A DNA stretch of 64,000 nucleotides from Calycina herbarum (taxonomy: Eukaryota; Ascomycota; Leotiomycetes; Helotiales; Pezizellaceae): the NCBI GenBank assembly GCA_001414485.1, contig LLEY01000055.1:310001-374000 (forward strand), in the 5' to 3' direction. Every line of letters starts with the position of its first letter. Position 1 is the first letter of the stretch. The position numbers were made by a program, and so were the translations under genes. The notes below the pieces were generated by a model. That model was not told the DNA's origin. It saw only the letters and a program-made list of their open reading frames with translations, and did no database searches. This document shows positions 37,685 through 50,134 of the stretch, piece after piece.

Positions 37685-39517
37685 CTACGCGCCGACGTTG
37701 GTTTCTCCTTTTTTCTGGTCTTCTACAAACTCTTGCCTCGTCTCGTGTTTCCTATCCATACTATGATGCCTCACTAGAAGACTGAGAAGTAAAGCAATAC
37801 CAGCAAGAGCACACATTGTCGCCCAAACAACCCTTAGAGCATCTGCGTAGCTCTGCATGTAATTGGTCTTTTCCACCCCATCAGCCATCCTCCCCAACCT
37901 CTCGGCAAAAGCACTCGAGTCGGAGACTACTTGTGCTGCACTCGAGGAAATATTGGGATAGGACGCAATCTTCTTACTTAGTTCGTTCTGGAATATGACT
38001 CCGCCAATAGCTACACCGGCTGTCTGACCAAACGCCCGCGTAAAAGCGAAGATACTCACCGCAAACGCAACATCTTTTTCTTCCGCCGCACTCATGACAC
38101 CGAAAAGCATGGCTGTAAAAAGAATACCTACCCCAACACCAGTCACGAGGTTGATGAAAATCCATGCCACTATCGGGGTGTCGAGGTCGAGAAGAATCAT
38201 TCTGTAAAGAGTGTCAGAGAGCAGGCCACCAAATAAGAAGTCGATATAAACTCACATTCCATCACCCAGAGTTGCCAGAGTCCAGCCAATCCAGATTGCC
38301 CATTTATAATCACCAACCTTTGCAATCATCATGGCAGTGGCCATCCCACTCGGGGCCATTGTGAGTCGCGAAGAGAGCATCGCTACCGATGATAGAAGTG
38401 CCGAGTATCCCTTGATTCCCTGGAAGTACAACGGCTGATAATACAGTTGGCACCAAAGTATCAAGCCATGTATAAAGGAACAAACAAAAAGAGCACTGCA
38501 TGTCCTGTTTTGGAAGATTCGCACTGGCATGATCGGGTTCACGGCGTACTTGTATTCCCATAAGACGAATATCACAATTCCGCCCAAGCTGACAAGAAGC
38601 GGGGCAAGGGTGTGCCAGCTTGACCACGGGTAGGAAATACCACCCCAACTCAGCGGCACCAGAAATCCAGTTGCAGCAGCGGTGAAGAGAATAGAACCGA
38701 TCCAGTCCACTTGCAGAAGTTTGTGCCAAGTAGACTCTGGGAGAAATTTGAGGCGCAGGAATATGGCGATGAGAACTCCCCCGATGGCGATGAAAGGAAA
38801 GTTGATCCAGAAGATCCATCTCCACGTCACTTTTTCAGCAAATGCACTTCCTAGAAGAGATCATGCAAGTCAGCTTGTGGAAAGGAAGAGAAACCAAATC
38901 CACTCACCGACTAACGGGCCAGCGATACTGCCGAAGGACCACATCATCGCAATGTATCCAAGCCATTTGCCTCTCTCACGAAGCGGCACCATATCAGCAG
39001 CAATCACTTCGGTTAAAACAATAATGCCACCACCACCGAGTCCCTGTATTGATCTCCCAGCAAGCATCATCGCTGCACCATTGCCTCTTTTGGCTAGAGA
39101 TGCAACCAACGATCCCGTGAAAAAGAAGAAGAGTGTAGTATACGCCATATTTTTGCGACCAAAGATTTCGGAAAATGATCCACACAGTAGTTGAAACACA
39201 GAGCTGGCAAGCAAGAAAGATGTTCCCATCCAGAAGGTCTCGATCGCAGAGACATCGAGCGAAACTGAAATGATAGGGAGGACGTTCGAGAGTGCACTCG
39301 CGTCGATAGCCGCCATGAGACTCAAAACCATGAGGGCAGCGAAGGCTAAAATGAAGCCAGAACTTCTTGTTTGTTTGGCATTCTCGGTTGGCTCAGCATC
39401 AACGGCATTGCCAGTAGGAACAACTGGTTCCTCATGCTTCTCTTCCGTGTGTCGCAACGTTGGGGCATTCTGCTGAAGCTCGGGAGAGGGTTGCGACATT
39501 GTCGATGCGAGCATCAT
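37685..39517 (-). CDS. MFS drug/toxin efflux transporter, DHA2-like (14 TM)
   Basis: Plasma-membrane proton antiporter of about 573 residues, exporting small molecules. Exons: 39517-38908, 38850-38256 and 38201-37685; frame is continuous. A polar N-terminal tail of about 50 residues precedes the first helix. GSFSEIFGRK (motif A), RSIQGLGGGG (motif B) and a GPLVGG antiporter-type segment are present, with about 14 hydrophobic helices and a charged C-terminal tail. The start could also be the Met at 39514 or 39502. It is divergent from the P450 at 39828 with only 310 bp between them, which suggests shared control and export of the product of that P450. Confidence 0.92.
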
Positions 39518-39827
39518 GATGTCTATGAGCTGAAAGGTGAGTTCGAACGCATAAAGGACCTGAGTTCTGAGATTTTTGTCTAAGCTCTGTCAATTTTTTG
39601 ATGGGGAGTTCTCAATTCTCGCATCGCACTTGAATTCTGGTGTCACATTCGTTACGGGGAAGTCGCCGATGGAGTACCCGACACCAGATGTCCAGTCACC
39701 GAGAAGTATCTCAACCACCCAACCCCGAACTCTAAGATGCCAGAATGGATCCCTATAGTTTTTTGACTGAGAAGTTTCTCACTTGAAACTTACTGTAGCC
39801 ACACAAAAAAAGTGAATTCAGCCCACC
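39518..39827. promoter_or_regulatory. Divergent promoter, MFS transporter / P450
   Basis: 310 bp between two start codons on opposite strands. Shared regulation is inferred from the arrangement. No specific operator was recognised. Confidence 0.5.
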
Positions 39828-41769
39828 ATGGATTATCTCCGCTCCCAACAGAGCAAACTCATCGTTCCTGAGTTCGTATTACCAAAATCTGTGCATCTTG
39901 AAAGTATCGAGTTCTTCTCCATTTTCAAGACCATTTTGTTGGCATCGACCATATATTTTATATTCAGTTGTGTCTACAGTAGATATTTCCACCCACTTCG
40001 CCATTTCCCTGGACCTTTTTGGGCATCTGTTTCCAACTTTTGGAAACTTTACATTTGCATTAGGAAGGATAGTCATACACGTGGAATTTATTACCACAAT
40101 AAGTATGGTAAGCAAGCTTATTAAAGACGCTAGAAATAACCAGCATGGATATTTAGAGGTATATGATACTGACAACATTGGTTGATTTCTAGGTCCAGTA
40201 GTTAGAGTGGCTCCAAACCTCTTGGTCTTCAATGATCCAAAACTTCTCCCGGTTGTTTATCACAGATATGCAGATAAAACAGATTTCTACAGTGCTGGAA
40301 TTCTCGGACGTGTTACACCACCTTTCCAAGCAAAGGACCACAGAGAGCATGCGAACAAGAGAAAGCGCATTGCGGCTTCAGTGAGTGGCCAGTCTATTAT
40401 GAGGTCACGTTTCTTCCTGACAATTATTTAGTTTCAAATGTCAAATCTGAAGAAGCTAGAAGGCGACTTAGACACTTCTATTTCCCAGCTCGTGGGCATA
40501 TTTCAGAAGAAATATGTGGAGACTGGTGAGAACCTAGACATCTCACAATGGGTCAAGTAAGTGGCAAGACTTTAAGTATGAACTTCTAATATCTCAATTA
40601 CTAATATTTGAAATTGTAGATGGTTTGTCTACGACACTGTTTCTCACATGGCTTTCGGAAGATCTCCAGGCTTTGTCAAAAACGGATTCGATGTGGAAGG
40701 TCTCATTCAGGCTTTCCACGATATGGCCCCAATGGCTGGTCTCGTTGCTGCCCTCCCTCACCTTGTCAATCCTGTCTTGGACAGTCCAATTCTTGGAAAT
40801 TATCTGATGCCAACCGCTGGGGATGGCACTGGAATTGGAAAAGTTATGCAGGTGAAAAGTCCCATTTTAGTATCAAGATTTCGTTCTTACTCTTTTAGTT
40901 CCGAGACAATATGCTCAAAGATCGCCTCGAAAACCGCCACGCTCAAGCTCACGGTGATTTCTTGGACAAGTCATTACCCCCACAGTTTCTCTCCTGCTTA
41001 CTTGCTGACTGTTTCAAGTGTTATGAATGCTAAAAACGGCGACGGAACCTACATGACAGTAGAAGAAATCAAAGTCGAAGCACTGGTCCTCATGGTAGCC
41101 GCAGCAGACACCAGCGCCGCCTTCATCGGCCCATTCATAAACAACATCATCCAAAATCCCAAAATACACGCCCATCTACGTCAAGAAATCCAATCTTTCG
41201 ACGCCCAAGGGAAACTTGCTCCAGAAATCGCTACTCACGAGCAAACAAACCATCTTCCTTATTTCATTGCTTGCATCAAAGAGTCTTTGAGATTTACCCC
41301 ATCCACCCCGTTCATCATGCCTCGGATGGTTTCTAAGGGTGGCATTGAAATCAATGGCCTTTTTGTACCTGAAGGAACGGAAATTGGGGCTAATCCTTAT
41401 GTCATTCACCGCAATAAAGATGTGTTTGGGGAAGATGCTTTTGAGTTCAATCCGGATCGATGGTTGGTAAGCGAGGAGCGGTCGAAAGAGATGGATAAGT
41501 ATATTTTGAGTTGGGGTTATGGACCTCGTATTTGTCTTGGGAAGAATATTGCCCAGATGATGACGCAGAAATTATGTCTTGAGGTAAGAATGTTTTTTTC
41601 TTTTTAGGAGAAAACGTGATGGGGGACCAGGACTAATGAAATTTAGCTTTTCCGTCGCTTTGATTTTCAATCTGTCTCGCCAGAGAACCCCTGGAGGGAG
41701 GAGAATTGGGCGATCATGGTTTATTGGGATCAGTGGTTGAGTATTAAACAAGCCAATATCGAAACATAA
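39828..41769 (+). CDS. Cytochrome P450 monooxygenase, pisatin-demethylase-like
   Basis: ER-anchored haem monooxygenase, about 527 residues. Exons: 39828-40107, 40193-40380, 40432-40556, 40620-40851, 40899-40969, 41019-41583 and 41647-41769; frame is continuous. The N-terminal membrane helix (ILLASTIYFIFSCVY) is followed by a proline-rich HPLRHFPGP hinge. The I-helix reads AAADTS, the K-helix KESLR and the PERF-type segment NPDRW. The haem loop is WGYGPRICLG, where the first aromatic is Trp instead of the usual Phe. Paired with the MFS gene and followed by an FAD oxidase, it looks like a tailoring enzyme. The substrate is unknown. Confidence 0.92.
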
Positions 41770-42486
41770 GCTTGATTGTGGGAGTGAGGTTGTGCCACTT
41801 ATTGGGAGAATTGTGTTCTTTTGCGAAACAAATGTTTTTGATCTATCTCTATTCTCATTGGCTTCTTGAATATCTCCAGTGTTCTGGGCTCACATGCGAT
41901 AGTTGTTTGGGATCGAAAAATAATCACTAAGTTTGGGTTGCATACTCGGTGCCCTGGTGAGCAAACTGGTCATCCAAATCACTTCTAATCCTGTACGTTC
42001 CTTGTTGATTAGTAAAATCAAATTCTGAAGTTTAAAACATTCTTAGTTCCAATTCATCTGCAAGAGAAAAAAATTCTGGAGGTGCGGGGAATGCGGTGAG
42101 GCAACCCCTGATATGGAACTAGGTAGCCTGAACAATTCGGCTAACTTCCAGCGTAGCAGTTACCTGACCTGGCCTGGATTCCATCATCCCGGTAATACCA
42201 CCTGAAAAAGATGTCAACACATGGCTCAGACAAGGTTTCCCAAACCCATCGGCACTAAACCTGCTTGGAATGAATTATTGAATTTGGCATCCCGGGATTG
42301 GCATCCATCCATTTCCCGCTCCAGCCGTGTGACCGACATGCACACCATTGCTCGGTCGGTAATTGAGGTGATGCTGCAATGCATGATGCGGCACAGCTCT
42401 AGGATGGAGGAAAAAAGTTTATGTTTATAAACATTTAATTCTTCTTTTTTCCTTCTGTACTTCGAGATCATCATCGAGCAGGTACA
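41770..42486. other. Intergenic, 717 bp, no gene seen
   Basis: 3' region of the P450 and promoter of the FAD oxidase. Nothing else was recognised. Confidence 0.5.
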
Positions 42487-44241
42487 ATGATGCTCCATTT
42501 CTCTTCCCTTGTGGCTTGCACACTCACGCTTTTACCTGCTTTCCTTGAGGCTTCACCAATTGATTGTCCAGATGATATCTGTGCTACTACACCAGCTATT
42601 TTGACAGCTTCGGATATCCAACGTCAATTGGGTCCGCGACTTTCTCCAAAGGCGGTGATTTATGCAGAGAATGATCCAAGATTTCAAAATGCTACGCAGA
42701 GATGGCAGGCTTATATGCCGCCAACGATAAGTGTTGTGGTGCAACCTGGAACCGAGGAGGATATTCCTCATATTGTATGTTGAATCACTTTCTCCATAGA
42801 ACTTTCGAGCCAACGGCTAACTGGGAGTAAAAATAGGTCCGATACGCAAACAGCAAGAGCGTCCCATTTCTCACTGTCAACCGAGCACATGGTTCTACTC
42901 TCACTCTGAGTAAATTCCACGGTATTGAGATTTATATCAATGTTTTGGATAGCATTACAATTAGCGAGGACACGAAATCTGCGCATTTCCAGGGAGGTGT
43001 TTGGGATGAACAGGCCATTGGGTATCTGTGGGATCGAGGTTATGTGACAAGTGAGTCATCTCTAATATCATTTGCAAATCATTCCTAACATTTAGTCTCA
43101 GACACTGGAAGTTGCGGTTGTGTTGGAATGTTGGGACCGGGACTTGGAGGTGGTCATGGCAGATACCAGGGCCTTTACGGGATGATCAGCGACACTTTCA
43201 TCTCCTTGAATGTTGTTCTTGCGGATGGGACTCCTATCACCGTTTCAGATAAATCTCACGCAGATTTGTTTTGGGGTATGAAAGGCGCTGGTCACAATTT
43301 CGGAGTTGTCACTTCTTTCAACGCCAAGATTTTCCCGAGGAAATTGGATACTTGGTATCACAAGAGTTATATCTTCACTGGAGATAAACTCGAGAAAGTT
43401 CATGAAGCTTTAAATACTCTTGGTGGAAATGGCACGCAACCCAAGTATCTAAACAATTATGGTTTGTACTATTTTGACTACAATGTTAGCACAACGGATG
43501 TAAGTCAAGTTCCTTGAAGCCCCGTTCTATTCAAGAAACTTATTGTACGCAGCCTATCGTCTTCTGGTCTTTCGAATACATTGGCTCTCAAGCGGATGCA
43601 GAACCCCTTTTGGCCCCATTCGACACACTTGGACCCATCTCGACTCATGACGGCAACATTCCCTATCCTGAAATCCCACATGCCACTGGAACGGGGACAC
43701 AAGATGCTCTTTGCGGTAAAGGCCTTCAACGCATGCAATTCCCAGCTGGTTTACAGGTGTACAACATCACAACTCAACGAGCAATTTACAATCTCTTCAC
43801 CAGCAAAATTCTAGCAAATCCAGATGTAGTCTACTCATTTGTGGTTATGGAAGGTTATTCTGTAGAGGGTGTTTTAGCAGTCGATCCCAAATCATCAGCA
43901 TATGCTTTGCGCGATGATCATTTACTCATGTTTGTGTTCTCTCATTGCCCAAATGCTAAGGAAATCCACTAATTACGAAAAGGGATATCAACGTTTCCTA
44001 CCCACCAAACTTAACACTAGACGCCTACGCCATCGAATGGGGCCAAGAGACTGTGAAAATGTGGAATGAAGGACAACCTGGCCGAAAACCAACAACATAC
44101 GTAAATTACGCTTTTGGAACCGAGCCTTTGGAACAAATGTATGGGCATGAACCATGGCGATTGGAAAAACTTCGCTCTTTGAAGAAGAAGTATGATCCAT
44201 TTGGGCGGTTTAATTACTACAACCCTATTACCTTTAATTAG
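42487..44241 (+). CDS. Secreted FAD-linked oxidoreductase (berberine-bridge type)
   Basis: About 513 residues. Exons: 42487-42774, 42837-43050, 43102-43499, 43553-43935 and 43983-44241. A hydrophobic N-terminus (about 1-22, ending near LEASP) is a signal peptide. The FAD_binding_4 domain follows: RAHGS carries the His and GSCGCVG the Cys expected for bicovalent FAD attachment, then GPGLGGGHGR. The C-terminal BBE part ends in YDPFGRFNYYNPI, normal for the family. Such enzymes carry out oxidative cyclisations or alcohol oxidations, often late in alkaloid and polyketide pathways. The last intron (47 nt, donor GTGTTC... used as GT|GT) is the least certain junction. The MFS and P450 genes lie upstream. 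Confidence 0.9.
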
Positions 44242-44754
44242 CTAGAGATAGAGACTTCAAATTCTTGGATCTCAAGAAGGAGAGGATGTAGACATGGACG
44301 ACGGGAAATTACATACCACACAGAGGTTTCCACTTATTCGCCTTGTTCACTTCCCGACCAGCGACACCGTCCCTTTCTCCCGGGGTGTCTCAACATCCAA
44401 AATGAAAATATTCTGGTTCATGATCTCTTTTAGATTCATGCTTGCCCGATAGTACCATTCGCTCTCTTTGTGGGAATCTTCGCTTCCTCATATTCGAAGC
44501 GCTTGTTAAGAGCGCCGTTTAAACTTTTGAAAGGCTCATAAGATTTTTAAACAACTAATTACTAAGCGAAACCTCAATCTCTGACACGAACAAAGCTCGA
44601 TCTCCTTCAGCAGCATTTTCACAGCTGTAAGAATATTGTGTGTGCACTTCTCGTGGTATATAGCACACATGATTACACCGTAATTTCTATCTCTTCGTTG
44701 TAGAAAACAAACGCCGCAGAACTTCTTTCGATTTGTTGTCGTGGCAAATCTGAC
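44242..44754. other. Intergenic, 513 bp, no gene seen
   Basis: 3' flanks of the FAD oxidase and of the HET pseudogene. Confidence 0.5.
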
Positions 44755-46150
44755 TTAAATCCAATTAATTATATTGGGTTGAAACAGCTTGTCACCTTCA
44801 AAAGAAATCTGCAATACATTGGAAGTTCTAGACCACATCGATTCATGTGATGGCCTTGTGATAACTTGTAGAAGCTCATATCCATAACTCTTCATTGATA
44901 CCGCACATAGCAAGCAAGTGGTCGGGCCCTGTTGAGATCTCATTGGGATTTGCTTTGCCGATTTTATTACGATGTGTATTGAGCAAACTTTGGCACCTTC
45001 TACCTGATATGTAGAAAACTTTACTATTTTTATGTCGGATTGCCCCACAAAAACTGAGTGTGCGTAAGTTGAAAACATAGGTATTCCGATTGGCCCTAAA
45101 AAGTCATTCTCCATGTGGCAGTCGAGGATAGCAACGTGGTGCAAGACGGACCTAGACACTTTTTTTGACATGGGTACGTCAATCCGCAGACCTCTGTTGG
45201 TTATTGTATGGGGTTGTCGTCTAGCCGTACTTGGGAAGGGAACAATATTTCCGGAATCAGCAAAAGCTTTCGGGCTTTTGGCGAGAACGCTTGAGAAATC
45301 ATTTTTTCCATATAGTCCGGAATCGTTGAGAGGGTTCTAAGTGAGAATTGACTGATTATTCGTTTCTTTTACGATCTCCTCCTGGAGACGCATAAACGCT
45401 CTGTCCCCTTCTCCATAAAGTAGAGGTATGTTTACTTTAAAAATCCCGAGTAGCGAGTATCCCAAATCTTCTATCCGCGTCGTTTCCCTATTGGCAGCCC
45501 AAGATATTTTCCCTGCTACGCTTGAAGATCTGCGATTATGAGAATTTTCCAAGACATCGCGCGGAATCTTTGCAATTTTCGTTAAGAGGGGCAGTAAGGT
45601 GCTCTTAGTTCCAAGATATTGCCAATTTTTATTGAAGAAGAGCATCTCTTTGGGTTCAATCAGCTCCTGGAGTGCCCATCTTCGAGTGAACCATCGACGC
45701 TGCGAAATTTCGTTCTCCCAAGGAGTATATCCAGGGTTATACCCACTACTACTGACGTCCCCTAGCAAGGTATAGCAAACTCCTGATTTTTCATACCAGT
45801 TGCACATTGAGTTGATTGCTTCGGAAAGTTCAGTACTGTCGATTTGTCGATACAACAGGTGTCAATCCAGATATAATCAGTGGGATGTTGTGACACCGCC
45901 TCCTTCCTTGCATTGAGAACTGGCATATTTGATTTTGCTCGCTCCTAGAAGTCTTGCCACCCCGAACCCTTTTGAAGGTCTTAAAATGTGACGTCTTCCT
46001 TGCCCCACTAGGCATGAGATACTTAGCTAGCTGCAAAAAATTTCAAATCATAGGTGGAAGTCTTACACAATGAGAGAGGACTGCATAGGGTGGTATTTGA
46101 GACCTGAAAAACTCCTCCAGCTTTAGAGTGCTCACATTTAGAAGACGCAT
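44755..46150 (-). pseudogene. HET-E/HET-D-type incompatibility gene, degenerate
   Basis: Start ATG at 46150 opens with MRLLNV and YAVLSHC, joined over a plausible intron to WGKEDVTF. Then come a TAA, a TAG and a frame change within about 100 codons. Intact stretches include DYIWIDTCCIDKS, LSEAINSM, WFTRRWALQELI, ISWAANRETTRIEDL and YSLLGIF with PLLYGEGDRAF (45337-45855), all standard for HET proteins of the HET-E class. A further stop-broken segment (VAILDCH...) at 44755-45171 is the C-terminal part. Several independent breaks make it a pseudogene. It lies far from the main RIP block, so ordinary decay is as likely as RIP. Confidence 0.85.
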
Positions 46151-46494
46151 ATTGATAGAAGATTTTTCGGTTTTCCTCTTGACCCGAAACAACGATCAGA
46201 TGAGAATAGAAAATTTTCAGATCCACTTGGAGCCTGCCGGCGGTTAGTACACGTGACAGACCCCACCCCCTTCGGGAACTCTATATCTTCACAAGACAGG
46301 CGAGAACTGACCGAAACAATGAGTATAGAGGAGATGAATAGCATTGATTTTTACAAACTTACCTACACTAAGTCAGAATCAAGGCAGCCCCAGTTGGAGG
46401 ACTCCACTCACGTGAGGGGCTGGTGTGACTGCGCCACCTTACTGCGTGAGAATTTATATAACGCTTTCCCCCAAACCCATCAATCAAACAACGA

Positions 46495-47886
46495 ATGCTC
46501 AGAATGCTGTCATTACCTATTGATATACAAATTTTAATTCTACCTTTCCTCACCTCAACTTCTCTCATCTCACTCTCCCAAACCAACCAACATTTCCGCC
46601 AACTCATCAACCCCACAAGAAAACAATTCGTGAACAGACTCCTAGAGCTGGAGTGTCGCCCAGAATATGGCGGGGAAGTAACAATCAACGATCAAGCCAA
46701 AATCATCGTCCTTTCAGAGACAGTATCATACGCCTGTACCCACTGCCTCAAGCTCCTATCTCACACCCGCTTCGACAACCATGCACTTCTCCGTTTACGA
46801 TTCCGGAAACCACCACCTGAATCTAGAGTGAGTCAAAAACTCTGTGATTGGACGACGGGTAATGCCAAAGCTCAAGGATTGAAAAGACAAGCCGACCTTC
46901 GATATGACACCCTAGAGAATTGGCTATCCCGACACACCTCCTCCTACATTCCAGAACCGAAATTGATAGAGCTTTTCAAAATCGGCTGTACTCGAGATCG
47001 ACGTATGTGCAACGAATGCAAATTCATCACCGGTTTCTGGTCTAGGAATCTAAACGTCGAAACTGGATGGAGAGGCTCGAACAGAAACTCGAATGTTGGC
47101 ACGGCAGAAGTTCCCGTAGTCAAAGGCCGGCAACGAAGATGCCATGATTCTACCGAGCGATATTTCTGGGGACTTCTCCCTATTGCTGCCGATTCTGAGT
47201 ACCCATGGAGGTGGAAAATTTATCGCGAGGAAAATTGTGATTGGTGGACACTATGGTGGATTCGTTGTCCTGGCTGTGATGTATGGAAAGAAAGAGCAGA
47301 ATTCCGAAAAGGCAGTGGGTATGCCGTTAAAGCAACGCCAGCAGATCCCGAAGGATGGCGACTGCCAGGTTGGGATGGACCACATTTCGAGGATTGGCGC
47401 TGCAACAAGTGCTTTGTCACCTCTGTTGGGGAAGAAAAGCTAGGAGGGGAGTTACTCACATGGTGGAAGAAACTCGTTGAATATGAACTTGACATGTTTC
47501 GCCAGCTCATTCCCAGCGGCTGGTATGCCGTCGATTCAATCAAGACGGACACAGATGGGAAATACTCTTGGGAGCAAATAGTGAAGAAGGACAATGTTTC
47601 TTCACAATTGCTGAGGAAAATTCCGACCGGTGGAGACATTGCAAAGATGGACGCTGAGAAAAGGCGACCTTATTATAAAATCTTGCAGCGATGGCTTGAC
47701 AGCTTGGAGGATCCTGAAAGGGAATTAGTTGAACTTATGGATAGACATTGGTTTAGGAAATGGTCGAAAGAGTATGAGGTTCTTGAGAAGAGAATAGAGG
47801 AACTGGAGGAGTACACGAAACTCGTGGACACTGATCCGGAGAAGCTCGTGAGGTTTTCGCTGGATGGCAAAGCGGCACTTGTATGA
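46495..47886 (+). CDS. F-box protein with CxxC pairs
   Basis: Intronless, 463 residues (the start could also be Met at 46504). The N-terminal F-box (LSLPIDIQILILPFL...LSQTNQHF) would bind Skp1 in an SCF ubiquitin ligase. The rest has four Cys-x2-Cys pairs (CTHC, CNEC, CPGC and CNKC), suggesting one or two zinc sites, and many Trp residues (DWWTLWW). The C-terminal 60 residues are charged and probably coiled coil. No target can be named. Expanded F-box families of this kind are common in filamentous ascomycetes; a link with the neighbouring pathway genes is not evident. Confidence 0.85.
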   Translation: MLRMLSLPIDIQILILPFLTSTSLISLSQTNQHFRQLINPTRKQFVNRLLELECRPEYGGEVTINDQAKIIVLSETVSYACTHCLKLLSHTRFDNHALLRLRFRKPPPESRVSQKLCDWTTGNAKAQGLKRQADLRYDTLENWLSRHTSSYIPEPKLIELFKIGCTRDRRMCNECKFITGFWSRNLNVETGWRGSNRNSNVGTAEVPVVKGRQRRCHDSTERYFWGLLPIAADSEYPWRWKIYREENCDWWTLWWIRCPGCDVWKERAEFRKGSGYAVKATPADPEGWRLPGWDGPHFEDWRCNKCFVTSVGEEKLGGELLTWWKKLVEYELDMFRQLIPSGWYAVDSIKTDTDGKYSWEQIVKKDNVSSQLLRKIPTGGDIAKMDAEKRRPYYKILQRWLDSLEDPERELVELMDRHWFRKWSKEYEVLEKRIEELEEYTKLVDTDPEKLVRFSLDGKAALV

Positions 47887-48393
47887 GAAGAATTGTCTGG
47901 AAGACGTCAATACACATAGCTTGGTGCAAAGTTTAGCGCATAACTTGGGAATCCGAATTGTATTGAAACACTTCATAAGCTCGAAATCCATGCTGTAAAA
48001 CATGCACGTAAAGTAATTACTTCGAGCCACAATTGCCAAAAGTGCCTATTATGAAGTATGAGTTTTACCGATTTCAAATGAGGATGATCTGCCTGACTCA
48101 ATCCTGAACCCAAGGACTTGAGCTAAACTAGATCTAGATCAGCAGAAACTTGGGTGTAACGATGGAAATTGAAATGGGATTCCTCCTATCAACATTTGGT
48201 ATGGGATATTACCCACGTACCTGCATCCCCGATACCCAAAAAGTGGGTTTGGCGTTACCGAGATCCATGGATGAACCCCTTATCCCCGGGAACACCTCCC
48301 CTACATAACACCCCTTTACGACCAAAAGCAAAATCTACAATCCCCCCAGAACCCCTTCTCAAGTTCTCTTCCTCCCTCGACCATCCTCCCAAA
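47887..48393. other. Intergenic, 507 bp, no gene seen
   Basis: Promoter side of the CYP52-like P450. An in-frame upstream ATG (48169) would add 75 residues without hydrophobic character. I prefer the later start. Confidence 0.5.
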
Positions 48394-50134
48394 ATGGCAT
48401 TCCCAATATCCCTAGCATTCATAGCTCTCCCCCTCTTCCTCATCCTCTTCATCCGCTCCCACCGACGATGCAAAAGAATAAAAGCCCTCAGCTGCAAGCC
48501 TCCTCCAAAATATCCCCGTCCATGGTGGGACATCCTAGGGATCCAACAATTGAAAGCGATTATCGAATCTACGGAGAAGAAAACATTTCCGCAGTATTTT
48601 TTGGCGCAGGCTGAGTGGTTGAGTTGGGTGGAGAGAAGGAATGTTATGACTTATTCTATTCCTATTTTGGGGACTGAGGTTGTTGGTAAGTGGCAAGAGT
48701 GGAAGAAGGGGTAGGAGAGGGGGAGTAGATAGGCTGATTTAGAATAGTAACGAGTGATCCAAGGAATATCCAGGCTTTTCTTGCGACGAATTTTAAGAGT
48801 TTCTCGCTGGGGGAGGTGAGGAGGAAGAGTTTTGAGCCGTTACTTGGGAAGGGGATTGTAAGTGACAATTGAAACTCACATACTCCCTCAAACGAAGGGA
48901 AAAAACACTAACTTGTGACACACGCATCCAGTTCACAAGCGAAGGTCAAGAATGGGCACACTCCAGAGCAATGATCCGACCATCCTTCATTCGAGACCGC
49001 GTATCCAGCCTGATCCAATCTGAAAAGCATATACAGAACCTCTTTCGAGCCATTGACGCCGTTCCAAAACACGATTCCTGGACAAGCACGGTCGACTTAC
49101 AAGTTCTCTTCCTTCGCTTAACACTCGACTCCTCTACCGAATTCCTATTCGGAAGTAGCGTAAACTCCCAACTCGAAGCATTAGAAATCGAGAGGAATTC
49201 CGCACTTGGCTCACCACGACACGATGATGCATTCACAAAAGCATTCGACACGGCCCAAAATTCCCTAGCAATCAGAAGACGTCTCGGTCCAATGTGCTGG
49301 CTTCACAACCCAAAATCCTTCCAAAAAGCCTGCAAAGACTGTCACAACTTCGTAGACACCTACGTCTCATCAGCCCTCCACCAAACCTCAACTGCTAAGG
49401 AAGACGAAAAGTCAGAGTCTCAGGCAACATCCCTCCTCCAAGAATTAGTCCAACAAACCCGTGACCCCATAGAACTCCGCTACCACCTCCTCCACCTCCT
49501 CCTCGCAGGCCGAGACACCACAGCCGGCCACCTCGGCTACGTATTCCTAATGCTTTCCACCCACCCCGAAAAATTCCAAAAACTGCGCGCCACAATCCTA
49601 CAAGATTTCGGCACAACCCCCGATTCCATCACATTCGCCAAAATAAAATCCTGCACCTACCTCCAAGCCACCCTCTCTGAAACCCTCCGTCTCTTCCCCG
49701 CCGTTCCGCTAAACGCCCGTGTCGCGACCGTTGACACGACCCTCCCCTTTGGTGGCGGACCTTTGGGCGAAGACCCCATTTTTATACCGAGAGGAAGTGA
49801 TATCACATATTCGACTTTTTCTATGCAACGATCGCGGAAACTATGGGGTGGTGATAGCGATAAATTTAAACCTGAACGTTGGGAGGGGAGGAAGAGTGGA
49901 TGGGAATACCTGCCTTTTAATGGGGGACCTCGGATTTGTATTGGGCAGCAGTATGCGCTTACGAGTTCTGCGTATGCTGTTATCAGGATTTTGCAGAAGT
50001 TTGAGGGAATTGAGTTGGTTGGAGAATGGCCGACGAGTACGAGGAGTGTTAGACATAATTCGACGCTTACCTGTAATACGGAGGAGGGGGTGAGGGTTAG
50101 GTTGAGGTATGCTGAACAGAGAGTTGGGAGTTGA
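48394..50134 (+). CDS. Cytochrome P450, CYP52/CYP539-like
   Basis: ER P450, about 534 residues. Exons: 48394-48685, 48748-48857 and 48932-50134. The Met at 48394 is chosen because the membrane anchor (LAFIALPLFLILFI) follows directly. The I-helix reads LAGRDTTAG, the K-helix SETLRLFP, the PERF-type segment KPERW and the haem loop FNGGPRICIGQQ. The GPRICIGQQ form and AGRDTT are typical of fungal alkane/fatty-acid hydroxylases of the CYP52 clan. It may oxidise a terminal carbon of a lipid or prenyl chain. It is separated by 1.3 kb from the prenyltransferase gene and could serve the same pathway. Confidence 0.93.

Noticed and set aside
48169..48393. Upstream in-frame start for the CYP52-like P450
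   Set aside because: It would place 75 polar residues before the membrane anchor, so the Met directly before the anchor fits the family.
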